DNA from: Albifimbria verrucaria
Lineage: Eukaryota; Ascomycota; Sordariomycetes; Hypocreales; Stachybotryaceae
Direction: 5' to 3'
Assembly (NCBI GenBank): GCA_020081605.1
Contig: JAHREC010000013.1
Span: 2,790,001-2,854,000 of the forward strand
DNA length: 64,000 nucleotides
Part shown: positions 1-11,068 of the stretch, piece by piece
Layout of the letters: each line of letters starts with the position of its first letter
How positions within the stretch are numbered: position 1 is the first letter of the stretch
Position numbers and translations under genes: made by a program
The notes under the pieces: generated by a model
What the model was told of the DNA's origin: nothing
The model's input: only the letters and a program-made list of their open reading frames with translations
The model's database searches: none

Positions 1-173
1 CCTTCGTGTTTTCTATTCTTCATCAGCGTTCTGGGGTAGTCTACCGAGCTGGACGCGCCTGTAATGGTCGCTGCCTGACACTGAATTTCCTTTTGAATCC
101 TTGATTTCTCGTGCCTGGCCAGGCCACCAGTTTATATCACGCTTTCCGTCCCTTCATTCCTCAATACTTGAAA
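1..173. other. Upstream region of POP7
   Basis: This short stretch precedes the POP7 start codon. It contains no recognisable gene. It probably holds the POP7 leader and part of its promoter, with the rest lying outside the window. Confidence 0.4.
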
Positions 174-758
174 ATGGCGCCAACCCAGAAGGCCAGCAGA
201 GAGCCCTCAAACAGGGTGCCTGGCACAATGAACAAGCTTGCTCCGATCCCCAAAGGTACCGCCACTTCTTTCATCCCCAGTAATTCTGCCGCCTAGCTCA
301 CGACGCAAATAGGCGCCAAGATTCAGAAGCGGCCACTCAACAGGCTTCAGCTTCCTGCCTCATCCAAGTCTCGCATCATCTACGTATCCTCAAAAACACC
401 CTTCATGTCCGCCGTGAAGCGGGTCCGGAAGCAGCTCGACGGTGCTATGCGCAGCACTGCCACCAGCGGGGTCGCCCCTAAGAATGCGTCCCTCCACAAC
501 CGCATTGAGGCTCTCCGGCGTAGCGGCGGCAACGGACGTGACGACGGCCCGGTCGTGACTGTCATGGGCACCGGCAAGGCCATCGAGAAAACGCTTAGCG
601 TCGCCAGCTGGTTCGAGCAACAGCCCGACTGCGCCGTTAGTGTCCGGACGCGCACTGTTGGTACAGTCGACGATGTAATTGTCGAGGATGAGGACGTCGA
701 GGATTCCAGTAGGATTCGTAAACTAAGCTGTCTCGAGATCACTGTCCAGCTAAAGTGA
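174..758 (+). CDS. POP7: Ribonuclease P/MRP protein subunit POP7 (Rpp20, Alba-like)
   Basis: Small Alba-fold protein of the nuclear RNase P and RNase MRP ribonucleoproteins, which mature tRNA 5' ends and pre-rRNA; in the family it pairs with Pop6/Rpp25. Two exons, 174-255 and 313-758, separated by a 57-nt intron that carries an in-frame TAG at 294. Spliced protein is 175 residues. The Alba core is recognisable: IYVSSKTPFMSAVKRVRK, then VVTVMGTGKAIEKTL, then VRTRTVGTVDDVIVE. The start was chosen because splicing joins PIPKG to AKIQKRP, a junction expected for fungal Pop7. The first ATG of the same frame (111) would add a 21-residue extension that looks unconserved. This is one of only three protein genes here without a frame break. 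An adjacent ATG at 405 is internal, not the start. Confidence 0.85.
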
Positions 759-1469
759 ACTGGGTCCTGCCTCTAATTTGGATATCACTCCCATGAACAG
801 CTTGATAGCCGGATAGGAGCACGACGCATGGTCCTCACATGTCAACCACCCCTATAGTGGAACTACTATATGCTCAAAAGCAGAACGAAGCCGCATTGGG
901 TACTACCAATCCATATGGCCCCGATAGGAGTCACTTCACGCCAATACCAACACCGACTACATCCAATGGAACACAATAACTAAGTTAATACTTATTTGGA
1001 AGATATACAAGGAGCAAGGGCTCGATGTTGAAACACGAGACGACTCAAAGGGCACGGCAGTGGTTGAAACAGTTTGATTTAACCCAAAATGTGTTATCTG
1101 CTGGGTATAACCTGTTGTGCGTCCGTCACTGTCGTCTCTCATGAATGATGTGTGAACCCTGCGCCGACAGCTATGCAAGTGCAAATCCCTCGCTTAGAAT
1201 GCAAACAAACCAGGGAATTCAAAACAAATACTCCAAACACCGAGGGACTCGTCAGGTATCCCTATGCAGATCGGATACTAAAGGAAATAAGGTTGAGCCG
1301 CATTGTGTAGCAGCATCGGGCCACAAAATGACCCTGGCTGCTTTCGTTTCATCCTCCGCGTCCGAATCCAGGACTCTTTCCCAAAATAGAGACTCGGCAA
1401 TTAGGTCACACGGTATGCGCTATCAAAACGATCAGCAAAGTTCCTCGCTGGCAGTTAGGCTCTCCTGAC
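759..1469. other. Intergenic, POP7 to DUF3237 gene (convergent)
   Basis: The 0.7 kb between two convergent 3' ends. Only short overlapping ORFs without conserved motifs are present. It presumably contains both 3' UTRs and terminators. I see no RNA gene or repeat. Confidence 0.5.
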
Positions 1470-2640
1470 TCACTCGATGATCAACTCCTGGCCTTTCCAT
1501 ACACCACTAGCGACCCAAAGGCCACAGTTGACAAGCTCGGCATAGCGCTTATCGGCTGACTTGATGGTCGAAAACATGCGGAAGCCGTAGCGTCGAGGGT
1601 CGATATCTTTAGGGTTGCGGGGCTCAGCAGAGCATCGAGCACGTCGGATGGTCCGGACAGGGATCCTCGGGTGCGCATTTCTAGCCTGCGAACTGGTTAG
1701 TTCATGCAGCTGCTGCGGCACAAAATGGAGAGTGGCGAGGAAGACAACGTACATCGCTGGTGGCTCGTCGGTGGTTTGCATAACAAAAGCGCCCTCAACG
1801 ATGCGGATTGGGCGGAAACCTCGCGCTTGGCTCAAATCATAGCCACCAGCCTAAGCAGAGAAATTTTGTCAGTTGACGTTGGCCGGGACATGGCACGGGG
1901 ATGCGCCGAGATCACTCGGAGGAGGTAGGGGTGGATGGACCGGGGTGTCGGTTGGGGGTGGTTGCGGAGCAGAGAACGGCGAAATCGGATAAGGACGAGA
2001 CGAAATAGGAAACAGTGTAGATGACGAGGACGTATAGGTAAGACGAGGGCAAAAAACTTACAACGACGGCTCCGGTGCCAAATGAGCCAGACCACCGACC
2101 AGCGGAGATGGTGGTGATTTCCTTCTTGACCTTGCCATCGATCTGGGAGGGTTCAGGCTTGAGCTTGACGGCAATGCGGAAATCGAACTCAAGGGTGGGC
2201 TGGGGAAGGCCACAGATGGGCTGGGGAAGTGGTCCAGTGATCGCTTGCAGGCTTCCTCGACGCTCCTATGCGAGGGATACGTGGTTAGCATGAGATAAAG
2301 AGAATGCGACATAGGATTGGTAGCATCGATGGGAACGATGCGTAGTCGCAGGATGGAGGAGCCGCCTTGCGACAAGTGGCATGACATACTTTCCGGGTCC
2401 TTCTACGGACTCATCATCGGAATCCTTTCGTGGGTCGAAACACGCTGGCCTCTTTGCGGGAACAGAAGAGGTGATTCCGGTGTCCCAGTCGATAGATTCC
2501 CACTCAGCATTCTGGCCATGGCCGTCAGTAATGGCCGTCGGTGGAGTTGCTGAAGTTGTGGTGGTATGGGTGGTTGCGGTGGTAGCGGATGTAGGAGCAC
2601 TGGTCGAGAGGTGGAGCATCATGGTCTCGGCCTCGGCCAT
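1470..2640 (-). CDS. DUF3237 domain protein
   Basis: Family of unknown function (DUF3237, beta-barrel type). Four exons read on the minus strand: 2640-2390, 2265-2062, 1850-1753 and 1685-1470, giving about 256 residues after correcting two frame breaks. Visible family segments are LPQPTLEFDFRIAVKLKPE, then GRWSGSFGTGAVV, then GYDLSQARGFRPIRIVEGAF followed by MQTTDEPPA, and near the C-terminus DPRRYGFRMF and NCGLWVASGVWKG. Introns are 124, 211 and 67 nt; the first has donor gtatgt and branch gctaac. Frame breaks lie at the G runs 2223-2226 and 1619-1622 (C runs on the coding strand); one extra C at each restores the frame. The first ~85 residues (Thr-rich, then acidic) precede the domain and are the least certain part. 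A 45-nt alternative intron (2310-2266) would avoid the first break but has a weak donor. Confidence 0.65.
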
Positions 2641-2794
2641 GTTTGCTGTAGGAGAGCAGCGCTGGTCCTTTGGGAGAGAAGGTGTTTAAGGTTGGTACTG
2701 GTTGGGTCGATGCAGGAGATGAACAAGGCGCGTCGATGCAAAGCAAATGGATTTTCAGGGCGTTTCCACGACTTGCACGCGGGGGCAGCAGCGG

Positions 2795-2804
2795 TGTATA
2801 TAGG
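2795..2804 (-). promoter_or_regulatory. Possible TATA element upstream of the DUF3237 gene
   Basis: Read on the minus strand this is CCTATATACA, about 155 nt upstream of the proposed start at 2640. Distance and sequence fit a TATA element for that gene, but no transcript data support it. It overlaps an AGGTACC motif. Confidence 0.25.
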
Positions 2805-3589
2805 TACCAGAGGTTGATGTAAGATGGAGGGCAGCCACAGCAGGGAAAAGAAGGGGATCTTATGTTGCAGGGAGCCAGGTTCAGGTGGGAACAGGATGGT
2901 TAAAGGCCAAAAGGAGATATGATATAACAAGATGGGAAGTAATCTGGGGTGTGGGAAGAGAGACGGGAAAGGCAAGGCAAAAGGCGGGTGGCCCCAAGTA
3001 GTTAAAGAAGAAGTGATGGGCTTAGGAGCCGACCAACAAGGCAGGCATACCAACAAGGCAAGGCTGGCCACCGAATTCGAGCTTTGTGGCCCTTTCCCAT
3101 CGGGGAAAACAAACGAGTAGACCAACGAACGAACCGAGAGACAGAGAGAGAGAATGGTGGAGATGGATTTCAAATCCGGAGTCCGATGGGCCATGCTGTT
3201 GGAATCAACGCGGTACTAAGCGCTACGTCCGGCAGGGGTGGGAAAAGCAACACCGTTAGGTGCGAAAGAAGGGAGGGGGAGGGGAGAGAAGGATGAGGTG
3301 AAGGGGTGTGTGAGTTTCTCGGTTTCTTGTTCTTCTTTTTTCCTTCTGTTTTTCGCACAGGGGATGATTGTTTCTGGCCGGCAGATCATGACAAAGAATG
3401 ACCAGCTTGTGTGTGGTCGATTTGTTGAATACGATTGCTGCTTTGCAATACAGTCAATACCTGCACCTGCAGCCGGACGCAAGTCGCAATTCGGATTTCG
3501 CATCTCGGGGTACTTGTCCGGCCCCAATTTGCCCTACTACGTACGGTACAGCGTCTGACGTCTTGTCCCTAGACCTGGTAGTGCCTCGG

Positions 3590-3600
3590 TTTTTTTTTTT
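3590..3600 (+). repeat. T11 homopolymer
   Basis: Eleven consecutive T. It is the longest homopolymer I noticed in the window and contrasts with G/C runs that never exceed five. Confidence 0.9.
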
Positions 3601-4215
3601 GGCCTGGGTGTCTTGCCCTCTCCCTCTCACTGCAGGGACGCCGTCCGCCCGGAACACTTATTAAGATCGGGCTTTAGCGGGGACCTAAGGGGACGGGAAG
3701 GCATTCGCCAGCGGGAAGACAGAAAAAGCTGGAGGGAGGGGGCTAGACAGTGGAAGGGCACGCCCTTGCAAACCAGCAGGGCGCACGGTATAAGTGGCGG
3801 GCCTTGTACAACGCGACGACGTCTCATAACAGGATGATGAACGGGACCGGGACCGAGAAACACTGGCTGTATGGTAGGGCCTCCCCACACCTCTCTCAAT
3901 GGGAAGCAATCCTCCGATAACGTCTTGTTCTTGTTTCGCTTTCCCAGGGTGGGAGAGAATGTGTGTGTGTGGGCGAAGTAAAAGAACGAGCTCACGCCAG
4001 ATCCAAAAAGCTACAGCACGTTAGTGTGGAGGTGCTCGCAATGCAGCTACCGACGTGCGTAGGTCGTTGATGGGCTGAGCTGGGCCGGGCAGGACAGGAC
4101 AGGGCATTGGGGGTGCAAAAGTCAGGCACGCGTGCGAATATCTACCTAGTAGGCGTACATGGTGCCAAGCCGAAGCACACAGCAAGCTAAGGGCGTGTGC
4201 TGTAGTGCGTGCAGC

Positions 4216-4275
4216 GCATGGCATGGCATGGCATGGCAGCAGCGCAGGGCAGTCGCAGTTGCAGTTGCAGTTGCA
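4216..4275 (+). repeat. Two adjacent microsatellites, (GCATG)4 and (GTTGCA)3
   Basis: Positions 4216-4235 hold four GCATG units. Positions 4258-4275 hold three GTTGCA units preceded by the one-base variant GTCGCA. They lie in non-coding DNA between genes. Confidence 0.85.
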
Positions 4276-5622
4276 GCACTATGGCCGTAGGGCGGGGGCT
4301 AGGCCTGGGGATACGGTATGGTCGATGGGCCTTTAACTCCGCCCGACGGAGGTCCGGAGGGCGCGCTTCGCCGATGGGTCCGAAACGCTGATTTCGCCTC
4401 CCCCTCGTCGGTTGCACAGCAAACAATCAATCAGCAATCAATCAATTAATCATTTTTGTCCCACAATTCCAGTCAAGAGGTCACCCGTCCACCATTGGTC
4501 AGCCCTTATTTGTCTTCTTTCCAACTCTCTCCCTTGGGTGCGTGCATGCGTGTATGTATGTATGGGCCGCGTATCGGCGGTTCTGGAAATCAAACAACCG
4601 CGCACACGCCACCCCGGAATACCCGAACAAGGGGAAGAAGAAGAAGGAGAAAAGCAAGATGCAAGGGCAATACCCGATTCACAGTACAGTTTAAACGTGG
4701 CTACAAGGAGCGTGGTTTGGGTTTGTCACATTTTGGCACCCGCCTCATGCGATGTGCTGTTGCGCCGGGATGCGGAGCCCGGAGACGAAGCGAGCTCGTA
4801 GACCTATCTCCATCTAGGCGAAATATCGGGCTCGTACCATGGGGCTCTTCGCCTCTATCCCGTTCGGCTTCGTCCCAGGATAGGCGCTCGTTGCCAATTA
4901 TTAACAGAAAACGTGGGATCGAGATGTCAGAGACTGCTTCCGAACCCTGCTGGGCTTTGCCCCGGTGTGGGTTCGCTCACCAAGTGACCTCGGATACGCA
5001 AAGCGTTGTGGCAATCGACCGCGTGTGTTCCATCAGCACCCGCCAATGCAATGGCGGCCGCCCTTGCTCACCAAGCTCTCGACCGGTCTTGGCTGCGGGA
5101 CTCCCAAGGGTTCGTTCCCTCTTGGTGAGGAGCAAAGATGGCATCTCCCATCCACCTTTGTCTCCGTCGTGCAGGGTAGGTTCGGACGTGACTCGTACGA
5201 GACGGGTCTGCGATGTAGGACGTCAACCATGCAGCAGCAGCTCTAATCTCCGAAGCACGCAGCAGACGGATCCGACCAGTGGTGCGTATTTGCCCTGGCT
5301 AGCAGCTCCTTCGAGCCAAATTGCCCTTTTCCCCTCGCCCGTTACCCGCGCGCCATTCAGCTGGAGCCACCAGGGCCAGGTTCAGTATGCGCTGCCTCGG
5401 ATTTAACGTGAGGTGGGTGACAGAAGCTGCTGCCATTCGTCAGCAGCGGCTTTGCTGAGACTCGACTTACATGAGCAGCTTACATGGTACGCTTCGCTTG
5501 CATAACCAGCACGCCGGCAGACGTTGGGGAACCCAACATGCGATTCTTGAGAATCAGCCTTTTCAGCCGTGTACCATAGATTTGTCACGACGGGCTTTCT
5601 GCTTTTGCCGGCTCACCACACC

Positions 5623-5644
5623 CATCGCCATCGCCATCGCCATC
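5623..5644 (+). repeat. (CATCGC)3.7 hexanucleotide repeat
   Basis: Three full CATCGC units and one partial unit lie in non-coding DNA. Confidence 0.85.
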
Positions 5645-8363
5645 CAGCTGACTTATGCCTCGTCCGCTCTCAACATTCACAAACACGGCATTTGCCTTTC
5701 CTGTCTCATCTACCTGTAAGAAAGCCGCACCCCCTTCTCGAACCCTCCGCTAGTATGTAATATACTCGGTTCCTCCTCGGGCCACAGGGTGGTTGGTGTA
5801 AGAAGGAGGTAGGCAAGGTAGGGTAAGTTAGGTACCTTAGGTCGTATGTCAGCCAGGCTGAACCATACAAACCCAGCATACTGGCCTTGCTTGGCCTGTA
5901 CATACACGTCCATCTTTCTCGTTATCCCCAATGCCTGCCAGAGCAGCAGGCCATTGGTTGCATGTACCAGCGAGCAACTCACGCGCACGTCGATCCAGCG
6001 ATCGAGATTGCCCCCTTCAGCGACAGGGGTTCGGTCCGCAACGATAAGGTAGGGAAATCATTTCGTAATCCCACATATTACTCAAGCGTCCCCGTTCCCT
6101 GGTCCCCATCGATCATCGTCATCACAAACGGGGCGTGCAAGAGTTGATTGTTCTTGGCTTTGCCAATACGAGCCACGCCAGCGCCGTCCCTGTAGATCTT
6201 CATTGGAACAAACAGAGTCACATTCTTGCAAAGCTGTGTTTTCATCTTTCCAATTAGGACATCTCGGCGTCCTGCTTTCGTCCACCCACATTTTCAGGGT
6301 CCTCCCACCTCGTGTAACGCCGTGCCAGGGAACGAGAAATGGCATCTTGAAACCAGGCCAGGCCCCGTCCATCGGTGACACGCGACCCGCATCCATATCC
6401 CGCAACTTGGCCTGCATGGTGACTGACACAGCTCGGGGATTCGTTTGCAACCCAAGCCTCGACCTTCCTATCGTCTCTTAGCTCTCTAGTTCTCCCTTTT
6501 ATGTTGCACCGCATTGCCGAGCAGGCCGATCGGTCAACCGCTGCGAACAACGGCCCCTCGGCGTCCGTTGCAAGCTGTTCGACATGACGCCCTTCAATGC
6601 AACAGCAGAGAGAGGAAGAGAGGAGAGTCTCGACGGTCCAGCTCTGTTCGCTGCGCCACCGTGTCGGCAGATCGACTTTAGGAGCTCCTCTCGACCCTGC
6701 GTCACCCACAACACCAACTCCCTATGCGGGGAACTCGCCCTCCATCATCTTTCGTGCAACCTCCCTATGTGTAGTGACGATTTTCTTCCGTCGCCGGCGT
6801 CCTGTTCCGTCATCCCATCCACCACAGCCGGGAGCTCTCCGACCTCGTTCCCTACCCGTCCGTGAATCAGACTCTCACCACCTGCAGCAGACCTCAACAC
6901 CACACATGTCAGCTACCCGTTGGGCGTCTTCTTCGCCCTCCCTACCTCTCCCCAGCCCAACAAAACGCAACCCTGAAACGCAAGACTAAACCACCTCACG
7001 CATCTCCGCTACGTCATGAGCGTTGCACCCGACAACCCATACAGTCCTTCTCCGGCCTTGTGGCGAATCGTTTGCCGTGCCGGGACTGTGAGTCTTGGTC
7101 AATGCGTACGACGTCGGAGCTTGGGACCTCGTTAACTCGTCTTCGGGCAAGCGGGGACGAGCATGATATGTTGTCACCGAACGGGACAACGAGAACGAGG
7201 ATGATTTTTCTCGTGCAAGAAAAAAACTTCAAAATTGAACAAGATTGGAGGTCCTGTTCCCACAGCACCATGCATGGAGACGGGGGCTGACGCAGCGTCC
7301 AGAGCTGTTGAGTTTCCGAGTCAAAACTTGATTCGTTGTTAATATCGACACTTTCTCCTCATCGCGCTCCGGGTCGTTCTTGGCAGGCAATCTATGTGGT
7401 AAAAATGCGACCTTCAGCGATGATCCCCTCTCAATCATACCTCGGTAGCTGTGATGACTTGTCATGTTCTCTATATCATTTCCTACCAAAAATGCAAAAT
7501 ATTACCCACTGTAGGGATAGCCCGCCCGTCGCCGTCGCATGTCCCATCCCCTAGCTCCAAGGGTGTGCGCGCAGGGCATGAAACGTCAATTTCGGTGTTA
7601 GGCAAGGCCAACACTCATCACCAACATGGCCCCTTCACCGCATCATTCACCCGGGATCTACGATGGGGCTCCGCGTCTCAATCCACACAGGCTGGTTACA
7701 TTATGAGTGGGAATCAAACACGATTTCGTCATTGTTTTCTTGCGCCTTGTCCGCCTATATCCCTATGTATGAAGCAGAAGAAAGAAGAAAAGCAAAATGA
7801 CTCCTTTCTCGGGGTCCGACGATCCAGAATCAAAAAGTTTCCTTCGGGTCCGGGTCCGGTCCACCGCCGTCTCCGCCTCCCAGAAGGAAGCGAGGGAACT
7901 GGCAGCGTGAGCCGTGAATCCTTCTCCGAAGGCAAGAAGCGAAAGCAAAGGAGCGCAAGGAAGGGCACCCCTAGACGAGGGACGCCCCCTGTGTTGCTCC
8001 GAAAAGTTCCCTAGAAAAACACCCGTCACATGAAGCCTATCCTAAAACAAAACATTTCTTGCAATCATAACGACAGTAAAACCAGCATGGCGGTTAGGCC
8101 TAGCAGAAGAAGTGTAACAAAACGCAGACCCCTGAGGGCTGCAAAGAATTCGAAGAAAACAATCGAAGATCGTTTCGTTAAGTACGATATCTCTTTTGGC
8201 GTAACGTACAGATGAGAAGCGAAGACAGATCATGATGCCTTGAATGCGAAATTCCCATCCAGATCCTTGCACCCACGAGAATGAATGCCACCTCGAACAG
8301 GAAGCCCCAAAAACAGGCACGTCTTACGGGAAACCAAGTCAAGGCAGTGCTCGTTAGAGTTGC

Positions 8364-9318
8364 TTAGACAGTGACGCGAGGCTTGCCAAGAGGCTCAAGA
8401 ACGTTGGCGCCGTACTGGCCACCGAAGTTGCCTGTGATGTTGTGGTTAGAACGTGTTATATAGAATAGGCTGTTGACAACGGAAACATACCAGGGGTTGT
8501 AGTTGCAGACGGTGTACCAAGAGGGAAGACCCAGGACAGAGCCGGCAGGGCACTGAACGGTGGCACATCCCAGCTTGGTGGAAGACTTCCAGACGACCTG
8601 GGTGAAGTGGCCCCAGGCGTGCAGGTCAGAGCCCTGAGGAGGGTTCTCGGCGCCGTAGAAGGACCAGTTCATCATCTCGTCGTTGTACCACTGGTTGGTG
8701 ATACCACCGGCGGCAATCTCGATCTGCTTGCCGCTGATGTCGCCGGAGGCACCCCAAGAAGCGAGGTTCTGGCCGTAGCCACCACCACCCTGGTTCCTGT
8801 TCAAGCGTGTGAGCATCATTCAACCTTGCCAGTGCATTTCCCGAACTTACATGTCATGGGCGAAGACACAGCCGTTGGCGGTGTTGGCAGCGTACTGGGC
8901 CAGGGTCTCGTCCCACTCCAGGTTGGGGGCAGAGTGGTTAGCACGATGGATGTTGTGCTGGTAGAGCATGGTGCTCTTGTAGTCGGTACCGGGCTGAGGC
9001 TCGGGCTGGGGCTCAGGCTGAGGCTCAGGCTGAGGTTCTGGTTGGGGCTCCGGCTGGGGCTCTGGTTGAGGCTCGGGCTGAGGCTCAGGCTGCTGGGTCT
9101 CGACGGGAGCCTCGACGACCGGGGAGGCTGGGTGGTAGTGGGAGCAGGAGCGGGAGGCTCGACGAAGACGGGGACGGTCTGGGCCGGGGCTCGGCGCCAG
9201 CGGTGACGGTGACAGTGACCACCTCGAGAACCCACTCGGTCTCCATGGCGCGCTTGTTGATGGGGCTAGCCATGGCGAGGAGGGCGCCGGAGCTGGCGAG
9301 GAAGAGAGAGGCCTTCAT
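8364..9318 (-). CDS. Secreted CAP/SCP/PR-1-like protein with (QPEP)8 linker
   Basis: Probable secreted CAP-superfamily protein; fungal members (Pry proteins) bind sterols or lipids and several are linked to host interaction. Exons 9318-8851, 8796-8491 and 8431-8364 are joined by 54- and 59-nt introns, about 281 residues after correction. The N-terminus MKASLFLASSGALLAMASP is a signal peptide, followed by a possible KR processing site. A Pro/Thr-rich stretch and eight QPEP repeats lead to the CAP domain: QHNIHRANHSAPNLEWDETL, then YAANTANGCVFAHD, then the signatures GHFTQVVW and WYTVCNYNP plus PGN. Frame breaks are at G runs 9186-9189 and 9121-9124 (one C missing each) and 8493-8496. At the last, two missing C restore CNYNPPGN across the intron, the usual second CAP signature. 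The specific ligand cannot be inferred. Confidence 0.85.
8997..9092 (-). repeat. In-gene 12-nt tandem repeat encoding (QPEP)8
   Basis: Eight 12-nt units within the CAP gene encode QPEP with synonymous third-base variation. They form a proline-rich linker between the mature N-terminus and the CAP domain. Copy number of such arrays often varies between strains. Confidence 0.85.
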
Positions 9319-10444
9319 CTTGTTTGTATTGGAGTGATGACCACGGAAGAGCTTGGAAGCGTGAAGGAAAACTATGAGCTGGTCAGACTTTGGGTTTTTT
9401 CCTTTTCAAAACGGTCGACTGCTCAACGACGTAACCATCGAGCCCGCGACAATGACGACAGCACTGTAGAACGAGCGAGGCGGACGTGAGGCAAGCCGTT
9501 TCCAGGGAGGCGCAGGAGCCATCTGGCAGGACGAGGTTTATGATGTATGTATACAACAGTGATGGGGCAACGCGTATGGAATGTGCGTAGGGAATGTTGG
9601 AGGATGAATATGGGCTGTCGAAAGCAAAACAGCCATACTCAGACATGCCCTGATGAGGACATGTCGTCGATGTCTCAGCCAAGCCTCTCTGGCGCGTCCC
9701 CTACCAGCCCGTTGAAGGACATGGATGAGAGCGGGCGCTGAGGGGGCCTGTTTGCACCAAACACTGGTTTGAACAAGCACAGCTCCGGCAACGGCTGAGG
9801 CAAGCCCACGAGGGTCCAAAGATGTGGCCCGGAGTCATGGTTCAAAGAATAGAAAGAAAAAGCGGGAACCCTAAGTCTCACACATACCTTTCAACGAAAG
9901 CTGTCTTGAACGGGCAGTGAAATCTGGTCGCAAACGGAAATCGAAACGAGGCAAAACGAAGTCTTGTTTTGATTTGAAGATTTTTTCAGAACCAGTCTGG
10001 TGATTTGGCAGCACTGCTACGAGATGGAGATCGAATCCTTCAAGGACGAGCGTTGGTTATCGATGTTTCGTTGGAAGGGGTTGCAAAGGAGCGACGGGTT
10101 ATCGTGAGATCGTAGGGAGAGTTGTGTAAGGAGTGGATGTGTCGTCAAGAACACGAAGAGGGGTTGGGAGAAGAAGGAAGGGAAAGGAAGGTCAAAGGGC
10201 CAATCGCAAAGGTCGACTTGGACTCTTGGTGGTGAAGCAAGAAGGGGAAGAAGATGGAGGTGAGGCGGGAAGCAGGACGTTATAAAAGAGCTGGCAGCGA
10301 GCGCATCCTCCAGATGCCAGGCGCATGCGCTAACGCAGGCACGCTGTAGGAGCTGCGCGGGAGCGTCTCTAGCCCAGTCCAGTGCTGGTCCAGGTTTAGA
10401 CCCAACAGCGCCAGGACCAGGGGCAGGGGGAGGGGGAGGGGAGA

Positions 10445-10476
10445 CCCAGTAGCCCAGTAGCCCAGTAGCCCAGCAG
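10445..10476 (+). repeat. (CCCAGTAG)4 tandem repeat
   Basis: Four consecutive 8-nt units, the last with one substitution (CCCAGCAG). It lies in non-coding DNA next to a G-rich stretch. Confidence 0.85.
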
Positions 10477-11013
10477 AGCCTAGAGGAGGGACTGGGCCAA
10501 GTGCCCCATGGGATGACCCACGGACCAATTGGCGCTCAAGGGTACCTGGATGCGAGCCCACCTAGAGAAGGTACCTCATCCTCTGACGGTTTTATTCTAT
10601 TTTATTTATTCCCATTATTTTTCCTCCCTCGTCTTACAGCCCAGCCCAGCTCCCGGCAAGGTAGGTAGGTACTTTGTCATGACTAGCTGCCCACGGCGCT
10701 ACCGCAGGTACCTCCGTCCACACGGTCCTACCGCCAACCTCTAGGTAGGATGTGGTAAAAGGACGACCCTGGGCCGTTTCGGCTGCTCCCTATCCAGCTC
10801 ATCTCTTCCACGACAGTGACAATGGGATGGCCCAGCTCTCGACGGCTAGACCTAGCCAGGCCTAGATTGTTTCCCATGAAAGGAAGTATCTCATAATTTA
10901 AGAAAAATCGCCTCATGAGTTTCAGCATCCTTGATTGAGTCCCTGGTGGATCATCTTAAACCCTCCTCTCCTGGGGCCACGCCGATCCCCATCTCTTTGA
11001 TCGGTTGAGCGCT

Positions 11014-11068
11014 TTTGTTCTTTTACCTTCTTTGTGGATTTTTCTTCTTCTTCTTTTTCTTTCTTAAA
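11014..11068 (+). promoter_or_regulatory. Pyrimidine-rich tract, orphan
   Basis: A T/C-dominated stretch of the kind found just upstream of fungal transcription starts. No convincing ORF follows within 1 kb, so any assigned role is speculative. Confidence 0.2.

Larger units (their letters stand above)
2641..8363. other. 5.7 kb without a supportable gene
   Basis: It begins with the promoter side of the minus-strand DUF3237 gene and ends with the 3' side of the CAP gene. There are many overlapping ORFs on both strands, the longest at 4456-5406 (316 codons), but they are Arg/Ser/Pro-rich, lack motifs and have no preferred frame. Small tandem repeats occur at 4216-4275 and 5623-5644, a T11 run at 3590-3600, and a short GT run near 3960. 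I see no tRNA, rRNA or transposon ends. Confidence 0.5.

Noticed and set aside
2619..3194. Minus-strand ORF of 191 codons upstream of the DUF3237 gene
   Set aside because: Leu/Pro/Ser-rich reading of a pyrimidine-rich strand; more likely promoter and leader of the DUF3237 gene.
4216..4275. CRISPR-like array
   Set aside because: The direct repeats are 5-6 nt with no spacers, and the genome is a eukaryote's.
4456..5406. Longest unassigned ORF (316 codons, plus strand)
   Set aside because: Composition is Arg/Ser/Pro-rich, there is no motif, and other frames and the opposite strand are also open over parts of it. Probably chance in G/C-rich non-coding DNA.
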